Positions 56,835-64,000 of a stretch of 64,000 nucleotides of DNA are shown here, one piece after another. A program made the translations under genes and the position numbers. Within the stretch, counting starts at the first letter, position 1; each line of letters begins with the position of its first letter. This DNA comes from Paenibacillus silvestris (GTDB lineage Bacteria > Bacillota > Bacilli > Paenibacillales > NBRC-103111): positions 905,065-969,064 of the forward strand of contig NZ_WTUZ01000022.1 in the NCBI RefSeq assembly GCF_009882985.1, read 5' to 3'. Under the pieces are notes generated by a model. The model was not told the DNA's origin. It did not search any database and worked only from the letters and a program-made list of their open reading frames with translations.

Positions 56835-58004
56835 ATGAACATCTTGCAAGCATTATTTTTCCCACCGGAACAACCGGGAGGGGTGTCATCCATGGTTCCC
56901 TATATATTGGACCGATTTAATAAAAAGGGATGGGAAATGGAATTATTTTCGCTGCCAAAAAGGATTCGCAATAAAGGCACAGAGGAAGTGGAATTCACCA
57001 CTTTCGATTGGCGGAAGTATGCCGGTAACCCGATCGTTGATAAATACATTCAGACTTACAAGGATTATGTTTGGTGGACGAAACTTCGAGTAACGAAGAA
57101 ATATGACATTATTCATGCGCATCATCCGATTGCGGCAATGGCGATGAAGCAAATTTATCCAGAAACACCCGTGATTCTAACAATTCACTCCAGCTTTGAG
57201 AGAGAGCTTGTTTTGAACGGACGTATTAAGGAAAATGGCGTGGAGCATCAGTTTCTTACGCAAATCTATGAGGAGCTGGAAACCAAGGTCGATCAGATTA
57301 TTACGGTGTCGAATTCGTTCAAGCAATATATTTCAGAGTTTGTGCAGGATAGCGAACGGATTGGCGTGATCCCGAATGGTTTTGACGAGAAACGTTTCCG
57401 GCCGATTTCCCATGAAAATGCGGTGACGCAATTCATTACGGTATGTCGTCTCGTGCCTGCGAAAGGGCTGGATACCCTGCTAATCGCTTGCGGAGAGCTG
57501 AAAAAGCGGGGTCATCCCTTTGTTTTACATATCATTGGGGATGGACCAGACCGGGAAAAGCTGGAGAAGCTGGCCATTCAGCATAATATTTATGAAGAAA
57601 CGATTTTCTATGGCTACATGCTGCATCCTGAGGAATTCATGCCTTTCTTTGATGTCTTCGTATTGCCGTCGCGCGCGGAAGCATTCGGTTCCGTATTTGC
57701 GGAGGCCGCACTATGCTGGCTAGCCTTAATTGGGACGGATGTCGGGGGGATTGCAGAGCAAATCGAACATGGACATAATGGATTGTTGGTGCCTGTGGGA
57801 GATGCCATGGCATTAAGCCATGCCTTGGAGAAGGTCGTTATTGATCCGACATTCCGCTACAACCTAGCGCGCACCGCGTGGGAAAAAGCGAAGAAAACAT
57901 ATTCGTTGAATCGTGTTCTGCGCCAACTGAAAAGCGTCTATGAGAGCTATCAAATAGAGGAACATATAGCGGTAAAGAATGAAGAGCAGAACGAAAATAG
58001 CTAA
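56835..58004 (+). CDS. Glycosyltransferase family 4
   Basis: 389 residues, GT-B fold. PPEQPGGVSSMVPYIL at the N terminus is the acceptor-side glycine loop; the donor half has VCRLVPAKGLDTLL, IIGDGPDREKLE, and the nucleotide-sugar motif PSRAEAFGSVFAEAALCW (E-x7-E), then GTDVGGIAEQIEHGHNGLLVPVGD. It transfers a sugar from a nucleotide donor to lipid, glycan or protein. The nearby YhaO/YhaN genes do not suggest a pathway. GAGAGGGG precedes the ATG. Confidence 0.94.
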   Translation: MNILQALFFPPEQPGGVSSMVPYILDRFNKKGWEMELFSLPKRIRNKGTEEVEFTTFDWRKYAGNPIVDKYIQTYKDYVWWTKLRVTKKYDIIHAHHPIAAMAMKQIYPETPVILTIHSSFERELVLNGRIKENGVEHQFLTQIYEELETKVDQIITVSNSFKQYISEFVQDSERIGVIPNGFDEKRFRPISHENAVTQFITVCRLVPAKGLDTLLIACGELKKRGHPFVLHIIGDGPDREKLEKLAIQHNIYEETIFYGYMLHPEEFMPFFDVFVLPSRAEAFGSVFAEAALCWLALIGTDVGGIAEQIEHGHNGLLVPVGDAMALSHALEKVVIDPTFRYNLARTAWEKAKKTYSLNRVLRQLKSVYESYQIEEHIAVKNEEQNENS

Positions 58005-58024
58005 AGCAGGAAGGCGTTAGAGAC

Positions 58025-59302
58025 ATGAAACGACTGCGGTTTATGCATGCCGCCGACTTGCATCTGGATTCCCCGTTCAAAGGCATGTCGGCGCTGCCTG
58101 AACGAGTTCGTGAGCGCATGAGAGAATCAACATTTGGCGCGCTCAAGGAGCTCGTCGCGGCAGCTGTTCAAGAGCAAGTGGATTTTGTACTTATCAGCGG
58201 GGATGTCTACGATTTGTCGGATCGCTCGCTTCGCGCGCAAATTCGCTTTCAGAAAGCGTTGGAGCAATTAGCAGCGCAAGGAATCCCTACATATATCATT
58301 CATGGAAATCATGATCCGGAGGATGGACGTGCCGCAAAGCTGGTTTGGCCGGCAGACGTCCATTTTTTTGCGTGCGATCAAGTGGAGACGCTGACGGTAA
58401 CGAAACCGGATCGAGGTGTCATTGCACAGATTCATGGGATTTCTTATCGCAGCGCAGCCGTTATGGAGAACTTAGCACTGCAATTTAAGCCTGGGCATGA
58501 AGATGCGCCTCAAATCGCGCTTTTGCATACGAATGTTGACGGTGACCCAGCTCATGATAATTACGCCCCGTGCAGCAAGCAGGATTTGCTGAAAGCAGGT
58601 ATGCACTACTGGGCTTTAGGTCATGTACATACTAGAAATGTGCTTCATGAGCTGCCGGCAATTGTGTACCCGGGGAACCTGCAAGGGAGAAATATACGGG
58701 AAACAGGGCCACGCGGTTGTTATATCGTAAACATGTCGGAAGATGGACGAGCGGATCTCGCGTTTCGTGCGCTAGATCAGGTGCGCTGGTTCCAGCAGCG
58801 GTTGTCTGTTGCCGGCATACAGACTGAGCAAGAATTGAAAGACAAGATTGGTGACCACCTTGAAAGGATTAGGGCTGAAGCGGACGGACGCGATGCTGTC
58901 GTCCGTATCGTGTTGGAAGGGCGAAGCGCGGTTTTCAGCCTGCTCCGCAAAGGGCGGCTGCTTCAGGAACTTATCGCTGAGCTGCGACTGGACGAAGCAG
59001 AGCGGAGCCGCTTCGTCTGGATTGAATCGATCGAGGACCGAACGGCAAGTGAGCTCGATCTGGAGCTACTACAGCAGGAGAAGAGCTTTCTTGGCGATCT
59101 CCTGCGAATTTCCGCTGCGCTGCGCGCCGACGACGAAGCGCTGAAAGAGTTCGCGGGCGAAGCACTCGCCGCGCTGCAAAGCCTGCCGCAGTCAGCCGGC
59201 GACCCGGCTGCGGCCGATTCCGAGCGGCTGCGCGAATGGCTGCGCGCCGCAGAGGAAATGGCCGCGGATCTCCTATCCGCGGATGGGGGGTGGCCTGGAT
59301 GA
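58025..59302 (+). CDS. yhaO: SbcD-like DNA exonuclease subunit, YhaO type (metallophosphoesterase)
   Basis: 425 residues. Calcineurin-like motifs are complete: ADLHLDSPF (D11, H13), LISGDVYDLSDRS, IIHGNHDPEDGR, LLHTNVDGD and the GHVHTRNV close. After the catalytic domain (to about 270) come a capping domain and a charged helical tail. It pairs with an SMC-like ATPase in an Mre11/Rad50-like complex. The start codon of the partner overlaps the stop (ATGA). Its 3' third is strikingly more GC-rich than the window average. Confidence 0.94.
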   Translation: MKRLRFMHAADLHLDSPFKGMSALPERVRERMRESTFGALKELVAAAVQEQVDFVLISGDVYDLSDRSLRAQIRFQKALEQLAAQGIPTYIIHGNHDPEDGRAAKLVWPADVHFFACDQVETLTVTKPDRGVIAQIHGISYRSAAVMENLALQFKPGHEDAPQIALLHTNVDGDPAHDNYAPCSKQDLLKAGMHYWALGHVHTRNVLHELPAIVYPGNLQGRNIRETGPRGCYIVNMSEDGRADLAFRALDQVRWFQQRLSVAGIQTEQELKDKIGDHLERIRAEADGRDAVVRIVLEGRSAVFSLLRKGRLLQELIAELRLDEAERSRFVWIESIEDRTASELDLELLQQEKSFLGDLLRISAALRADDEALKEFAGEALAALQSLPQSAGDPAAADSERLREWLRAAEEMAADLLSADGGWPG

Positions 59303-62300
59303 AGATCGTATCCATCCAGGTAGAGGGCTTCGGCAGCCTGCGGCAGCGGCAGCTCGACACGGACAGCCCGCTGGCGCTGTTCTACGGCGCGAACGAAGCG
59401 GGCAAGAGCACGCTCATGGGCTTCGTCCGCGCGGTGCTATTCGGCTTTCCGACCCGGCAGAACCGGTCGGAGCGCTACGAGCCGCTGGGCGGCGGCGCCC
59501 ATGGCGGCGCATTGACCCTGCAGGATGAGCAGGGTCAGCTCATTCGCGTCGAGCGCTACGACGCGCCCGCTGCAGGCGGCAGACGTGCCTCTGCGGGGCA
59601 CGTTAAGGTTACCCTCGGTGATGGCACCACCGGAGGAGAAGAGCTGCTGAACACGCTGCTGGGCGGCCTATCGGCCGACCTCTTCCGCAGCTTGTTCGCT
59701 TTTGGTTTAACCGAGCTGCAGGAGCTTCGCACCCTGCAGACGGACGAGCTCAGCGGCTATTTGTATAGCGCTGGGCTTGGTGTAAGCGGCTCGGCCATCA
59801 TGGAGGCCGAGCGCAAGCTGACGGCGCAGGCCGACGGCCTGTACAGACCCCGCGGGCGCAATCAGGAGATGAATCGTCTCCTGAAGGAGCTGGAGGGTCT
59901 GGAGCAGTCGCTGCGCCGCAGCCGTGACTTGGCAGCCGGTTATGATCGGCTGCAGGGAGAGCGCCGCTCCGCGGAGGAGCGCATTGCTGCGCTGGAGCAG
60001 CAGCAGGAGGCGCTGCGCGCGGAGCAGCTCAGGCTCGGCCTGGCCGGCAAGGCGCGCAGCGGATGGATCCGGCTGCGGCAGATCGTCCAGGAGCTGGCGG
60101 CGCTGCCGGAGCTGGCTGGCTTCCCCGAGCGCGCCTCGGCGAGGCTGGACGCGCTCGAGGCGGAGCTGGAGCGCCTCCATGCGGAGCGCTCAAGGCTCAG
60201 CCTGCGGCAGCGAACCTTAGCGGATCAGCTGGGCGCGATCCTCATCCAGCCTGATGTGCTCGCGCATAGGGCGGAGCTGAATCATTGGCTGGAGCAAGCA
60301 GCCACGTATGAAGAACAGAAGCGCAGTTTGGACGGGCTGCGCGTGGAACAAGAACACGGGCGCGCGCAGCTGGGCAGGCTGCTGAAGCAAATAGACGCTG
60401 CAGAAGCGGAAAGACCGATGGATATCGGCACATTTGCGGTGTCCATTTCCCTTCGTGAGCAAATTCGATCTTTCAAGGAACAGTTTCACAAGTGCCGGGC
60501 GGATGAACTGCGAGTTCGAACAGAGCTGGAAAGCCTGGAGCAGCAGATCCTGCGAGTAGAAGATACGATTCGCAGCTTGGAAGAGGGCGTACGGCTCTCC
60601 CCTTCATTAATTGGCGGGATTGACCCGGGAGCGGCGCTGCAAAGAATAGTAAGAGATTATGCGCAGTGGCAGCTTCTGGTCAGGGAGGTTCAGCATCACC
60701 AAGAGCGGGAAGCCGTACAGAACCAGTACAAGCTCAGTCTGGAGGAAGCGTCTAGAGCAGGTAAAGCTGCATCGCGTAAGCTTCGAAAGCGGATGGTGCT
60801 TTTGATCGGCGTGTTGGCGATTCTTGCCCCTATTCTGCTCGCTTGGCAGAGCAGCTGGGCAATGGCTGTTTGTGCCTTTGTGCTATTTGCTGGCGCGGCA
60901 CTCTACATCCAGTTCGGCGATCGGTCGGCAGCAGATAGCCGCGCTTCTCGCACGATGACGGCGTCTCCCAGCCAGGAGACTTCTCGAACTGACGCGACTG
61001 CTCGCGAACTTCTTGAGTTGGAGCGGCGTTTGCAGGAACAAATCGAAGCGTTCATGAAATCAAATCTAGCGCAGATTGGTTTTCATGAAGCTGCGGCAGC
61101 ATCATCTTTCCACTCTTCGCCGCAGATAGGCCGTGCTGACTCGCACTCGCTTCCCAGCTTCCAGCCTCAGTTGGATGCCTGGTTGAGAGAAGCGGAGAAC
61201 AACAAGCAACAGCTCAGCCAGCAGCAGCGCAAGGTGGAAAAGCTGCAGGATGCGAAGGAAATGCGTGAGTCCCTTCAACACCAAGAAGGGCAGCGAGGCA
61301 TTTTGTATGAACAGCATGTAGCAGAGTCTGAGCAGCTTCAGAGGGATTGGAGCAACTGGCTGTTATCGCTTGGTTTAAGTGGACGCTTATCCCCGGATTC
61401 CGCTATGGAAACGATTCAGACGATTGAGCAGGGGCAGGAAAATCTCCGTCAGCTCCATAAACTGGAAGCAAGGCTTGCTTCCGTGCTAAGAAGCGTAGAA
61501 CAGTATGAAGAAGCTATTGGATTGCGGCTTGAGCTACCCTCAGGACAAGAGCCTCTATTTGCTCTCAAACGCTGGAAAGAGCAGGAGCAAGAGCAATTGA
61601 AGCTGCTTGCGACTAGAAGCCATAGCGAAGCGCTATATGCAGAGGTTGCAGAAGAATTGCAGCTTCTGGAAGCTGCCGAGCAGCGTACGCGCGAAAGGCT
61701 TGCCTCCTTGCTGCAGGAAGCCTCGGCAGAAGATCCTGAAGCGCTGCGCTTGCAGGAGAGAGAGCAAGATGAGCGCAAGAAGTTAAACGAAGAACAGAAG
61801 CTGCTGGAATCTTCTCTTGAGACTTTGCTAGGAAGTGCGTCTCTAGCTAGCTACACACAGCTATTGGAGACGCAAGGGGAAGCAGATATAGCTTACCGCT
61901 TGGACACTCTTGAGCAGCTGTTGGCGGAAGCGACAAGCTCAACGAACGAGCTCCGTGAAGCAGCCGGCAAGCTGGCAGCACACATCGAACAGCTGGAGCA
62001 AGGCTCTGAGCAAGCCGATGGCGAGCTTCAGGCTGAGGCCTTTCGGGCTTCGATACGGGAACAGGTGGATCAATATGCTGTGGTTTCCTTTGCTTCCTTG
62101 CTCATGAAGAAAGCTCGCGAGATCTATGAGCAGGAACGGCAGCCCGGTGTGCTTTTACGAGCATCCGATTATTTGGCGAGGATGACGAGTGGAGCTTTCA
62201 CCCACGTCAAAGCGCCATTCGGAGAGCAGCGTCTTGTTGCGGTTCGATCGAATGGGCAGTCCGTGGATACAAGTCAGCTCAGTCGGGGAACTGCGGAGCA

Positions 62301-62532
62301 GCTGTATTTATCGATGCGTTTTGCGCTTGTGGAAGAATATGCCGGCAAAGCGGTATTACCGCTCGTCATGGATGATATTCTCGTCAACTTCGACGAGGAA
62401 CGGATGGAGAGCTGTCTGCGTGTGCTCGCTGACTTAAGCAGCAGGCATCAAGTGCTGTTGTTTACCTGTCACGGACATGTACGGGATGCTGCGGCGCGCG
62501 TTATTCGGAATTACCAATTAATAAACTTGTAG
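59299..62532 (+). CDS. yhaN: SMC/Rad50-like ATPase, YhaN type
   Basis: 1,077 residues from the ATG at 59299, overlapping the stop of the upstream gene. Walker A is GANEAGKST (about 30-38); two long coiled coils follow, interrupted near residues 495-545 by a pair of transmembrane helices (MVLLIGVLAILAPILLAW and the next), as in YhaN. The C-terminal ATPase half has the signature QLSRGTAEQLYLSMRFAL and Walker B LPLVMDDILVNFDEERM. With YhaO it should form a membrane-associated DNA-processing complex. The first 960 bases are very GC-rich compared with the rest. Confidence 0.93.
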   Translation: MKIVSIQVEGFGSLRQRQLDTDSPLALFYGANEAGKSTLMGFVRAVLFGFPTRQNRSERYEPLGGGAHGGALTLQDEQGQLIRVERYDAPAAGGRRASAGHVKVTLGDGTTGGEELLNTLLGGLSADLFRSLFAFGLTELQELRTLQTDELSGYLYSAGLGVSGSAIMEAERKLTAQADGLYRPRGRNQEMNRLLKELEGLEQSLRRSRDLAAGYDRLQGERRSAEERIAALEQQQEALRAEQLRLGLAGKARSGWIRLRQIVQELAALPELAGFPERASARLDALEAELERLHAERSRLSLRQRTLADQLGAILIQPDVLAHRAELNHWLEQAATYEEQKRSLDGLRVEQEHGRAQLGRLLKQIDAAEAERPMDIGTFAVSISLREQIRSFKEQFHKCRADELRVRTELESLEQQILRVEDTIRSLEEGVRLSPSLIGGIDPGAALQRIVRDYAQWQLLVREVQHHQEREAVQNQYKLSLEEASRAGKAASRKLRKRMVLLIGVLAILAPILLAWQSSWAMAVCAFVLFAGAALYIQFGDRSAADSRASRTMTASPSQETSRTDATARELLELERRLQEQIEAFMKSNLAQIGFHEAAAASSFHSSPQIGRADSHSLPSFQPQLDAWLREAENNKQQLSQQQRKVEKLQDAKEMRESLQHQEGQRGILYEQHVAESEQLQRDWSNWLLSLGLSGRLSPDSAMETIQTIEQGQENLRQLHKLEARLASVLRSVEQYEEAIGLRLELPSGQEPLFALKRWKEQEQEQLKLLATRSHSEALYAEVAEELQLLEAAEQRTRERLASLLQEASAEDPEALRLQEREQDERKKLNEEQKLLESSLETLLGSASLASYTQLLETQGEADIAYRLDTLEQLLAEATSSTNELREAAGKLAAHIEQLEQGSEQADGELQAEAFRASIREQVDQYAVVSFASLLMKKAREIYEQERQPGVLLRASDYLARMTSGAFTHVKAPFGEQRLVAVRSNGQSVDTSQLSRGTAEQLYLSMRFALVEEYAGKAVLPLVMDDILVNFDEERMESCLRVLADLSSRHQVLLFTCHGHVRDAAARVIRNYQLINL

Positions 62533-62605
62533 AATGGTGATCCTGTATGGCATGAGAACCCGTTCATGATCATATAAGTTGAAGAAAAAAGCTGGAGGTA
62601 TCAAA

Positions 62606-62890
62606 GTGGAGCCAGGAAGCGGGAAGAAGAAAGAGCACCGGGAAATAACGTACCAGGTTGGTTGGAAAAAAGGGAAAATCGAGTGGAATGAAGGGGCTGC
62701 GGAAGCGTTATCTGTTAAATCACTTAAGCCTGTAGAAAGTCCGGAAGATGCTGAAGTGAGACGGCTTCAGCTTCTATGGAAACCAGCGATGAACCTCCCA
62801 AGCTGGATGCTGTTCCCTCTTCTTTATGCGCTTCCGGTTCTTTGCTTTGGTTTAACGTTTATCCTCATTTATGGTCTGCGGCATGGATAG
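62606..62890 (+). CDS. Small protein with a C-terminal membrane helix, function unknown
   Basis: 94 residues from the GTG at 62606, which has GGAGGT six bases upstream; a TTG at 62579 is less likely. The first half is charged and polar (KKKEHREITYQVGWKKGKIEWNEG) and the last 33 residues form one hydrophobic segment (SWMLFPLLYALPVLCFGLTFI). I recognise no family. It lies between yhaN and another small membrane protein, with short gaps, so it may be co-transcribed. Confidence 0.75.
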   Translation: MEPGSGKKKEHREITYQVGWKKGKIEWNEGAAEALSVKSLKPVESPEDAEVRRLQLLWKPAMNLPSWMLFPLLYALPVLCFGLTFILIYGLRHG

Positions 62891-62917
62891 TCGACAATTA
62901 GAAAGGGGGGCTTAAGC

Positions 62918-63349
62918 ATGAATATGCTATTAGCGATAATTGGCGGGTTTCTTGGTCTTTTTGTAACTGGAGTTGCGATTTATACGGCATGGATGATTCA
63001 TCAGCTTTGGCGTCAGCAGGCGGCAGCGCCGAAGGCTTTGAGTCAAGTGGAGATTGCGGTAAGCTATTTTTCGCGCTGGACAGTGATGGATTATGCCATG
63101 ATCGGACTGTTTATCAGTGGTCTACTGCTATTGTTAGCCCAGCTATTCGCGATCCTGCGCGATCAAACGGGGACGACAGCACTTTTTCATTTTTCCTATT
63201 TGCTCACTGGCCTTATTTTATGCGTGATGGGGATGCTCTTTCTGGTAGTCCGTCTAATCGTCGTTCTCGGCTTCGCCCAAACAGGGGTCCTACACCGCAC
63301 GTTTACGGTTGCGCCAGATCATGAGCACCAGCCAGACAACGCTAATTAA
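62918..63349 (+). CDS. Small four-helix membrane protein, function unknown
   Basis: 143 residues. AAAGGGGGG precedes the ATG. Helices are expected at about 4-27, 50-72, 82-103 and 108-128 (for example AIIGGFLGLFVTGVAIYTAWMI and GLILCVMGMLFLVVRLIVVL). The tail is polar and ends in EHQPDNAN. It follows the previous small membrane protein by 27 bases. Its last 60 bases overlap the 3' end of the convergent YkvI-like gene. I recognise no family. Confidence 0.78.
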   Translation: MNMLLAIIGGFLGLFVTGVAIYTAWMIHQLWRQQAAAPKALSQVEIAVSYFSRWTVMDYAMIGLFISGLLLLLAQLFAILRDQTGTTALFHFSYLLTGLILCVMGMLFLVVRLIVVLGFAQTGVLHRTFTVAPDHEHQPDNAN

Positions 63350-64000
63350 GCCGAATACTGGATACAGAGCAGCAAGGAGCGTTTTAAAACCAATTTGACT
63401 GACCAGATAACTAAGTCCTAGAATGCTAAGCAGCAAAAATTTTCGGTTTAATTTGGTACGTTGCTGCAACTGCAAGGACAGGCCATACGCGTCGGCGATA
63501 AATGTTGTGAAAATCTCTCCATAAATAACGAGCAAATACGCGATTTGCGGGACAGAACCTAGCCTGTTAATGATATTCCCCATTGGAATCTCATACTGTG
63601 CAATACCAGGCATTTGCGCTGAGAGTGCGTAGTGAGCCGAGAGCAGCAGCATGCCAATGCCAGCACCTCCGATAAGACCGCCCCAATAAAGATCCGAACG
63701 CTTCGCGATGGCAGCTCCCATTGGCACCAGTACGGCTTGTGCCATGGCCAAATTGAAGGCTGTGTAGAGAAATGGGGCGAACCATATTTTGCCTAGGGAA
63801 TCATCCGTTGTGATCCGCAGCCAGTTGCCCGAAGATGGTGAATGCCACGTATAAACGACAATAACCACACTAAAAAGCAGCATGATAGGAACGACAATCG
63901 AGTTGACTGTCATAATAGCTCCAATTCCTCGCGATAAGACGAGATAGGAAAGCACCAAGGTGACCAAAAGTCCAGTCTGATAGGATAGATGAAGCTGCTC
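63290..64000 (-). CDS. YkvI-like membrane transporter, 5' end missing
   Basis: 236 codons to the window edge; the frame is open upstream, so the start is not in the window. About six or seven transmembrane helices remain (IGAIMTVNSIVVPIMLLFSVVIVVY, GLIGGAGIGMLLLSAHYALS, VPQIAYLLVIYGEIFTTFIADAYG, and so on). The pattern of LSRGIGA, MAQAVLVPMGAAI and a basic loop near the end resembles the YkvI membrane proteins, distant relatives of branched-chain or APC carriers. The stop lies inside the convergent small membrane protein gene, a 60-base overlap. Confidence 0.82.
   Translation of the reverse strand, partial: EQLHLSYQTGLLVTLVLSYLVLSRGIGAIMTVNSIVVPIMLLFSVVIVVYTWHSPSSGNWLRITTDDSLGKIWFAPFLYTAFNLAMAQAVLVPMGAAIAKRSDLYWGGLIGGAGIGMLLLSAHYALSAQMPGIAQYEIPMGNIINRLGSVPQIAYLLVIYGEIFTTFIADAYGLSLQLQQRTKLNRKFLLLSILGLSYLVSQIGFKTLLAALYPVFGLISVVWLVLMIWRNRKRAV

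Overview
The window looks like chromosomal DNA of a Paenibacillus-type member of the Bacillales. Ribosome binding sites are strong and AGGAGG-like, promoters are sigma-A type, lipoproteins carry lipoboxes, and genes such as the YhaO/YhaN pair, a TipAS-type MerR regulator and the NHL/Yip1 plus DUF5696-like transporter cassette fit that group. No rRNA, tRNA, CRISPR array, complete insertion sequence or phage structural gene was found.

Layout. 1-5.8 kb: end of an RND efflux operon (permease, lipoprotein adaptor, secreted protein). 5.8-8.8 kb: AraC regulator divergent from a sugar isomerase/oxidoreductase pair. 8.8-16.3 kb: ordinary single genes (MATE pump, TipAS-like MerR regulator, LysE exporter, APC permease, Rieske protein, aldolase, ATP-dependent DNA ligase, Dabb protein). 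16.3-18.1 kb: a glycine-rich peptidoglycan-binding protein flanked by two related intergenic repeat elements. 18.1-24.4 kb: a regulator-dense stretch with two divergent XRE genes, three TetR genes, two SDR enzymes and an MFS pump. Three different operator families can be read directly here: a 12-bp-arm inverted repeat; three copies of TACTTACTTGCAAGTAAGTA plus a weaker fourth inside a leaderless tetR promoter; and three ATTGACTGTGTAGTCAAT-like sites at exact 29-bp spacing.

24.7-28.3 kb holds a polar amino-acid ABC transporter with an M24 peptidase. 28.4-46.7 kb is the most interesting part: about 18 kb of closely spaced same-strand genes, preceded by a sigma-A promoter and a roughly 280-nt leader that contains an intrinsic terminator. 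It encodes three paralogous NtaA/DszA/CmoJ-type FMN monooxygenases, two solute-binding proteins (one about 990 residues long with sugar-binding-like modules), one MalK/UgpC-type ATPase, two permease pairs, an NHL-repeat/Yip1 membrane protein and a DUF5696-like protein. It ends in a 33-codon remnant of a third solute-binding protein gene. A nitroreductase that could supply reduced flavin lies convergent to its end. 47.8-52.1 kb follows with a Crp/Fnr regulator, a sulfonate/nitrate-type ABC transporter and a metallo-beta-lactamase-fold hydrolase. The simplest joint reading is scavenging of organosulfur (or other heteroatom-containing) compounds, possibly glycan- or polyol-linked, by import and oxidative cleavage. 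This is an inference from families and gene order; the substrate is unknown.

52.3-64 kb: moeA with a perfect 15-bp-arm inverted repeat next to its promoter, msrA, a polysaccharide deacetylase, a small acidic protein, a membrane diguanylate cyclase, a GT4 glycosyltransferase, the YhaO/YhaN nuclease-ATPase pair (with a very GC-rich central segment), two small membrane proteins and the end of a YkvI-like transporter that runs off the window.
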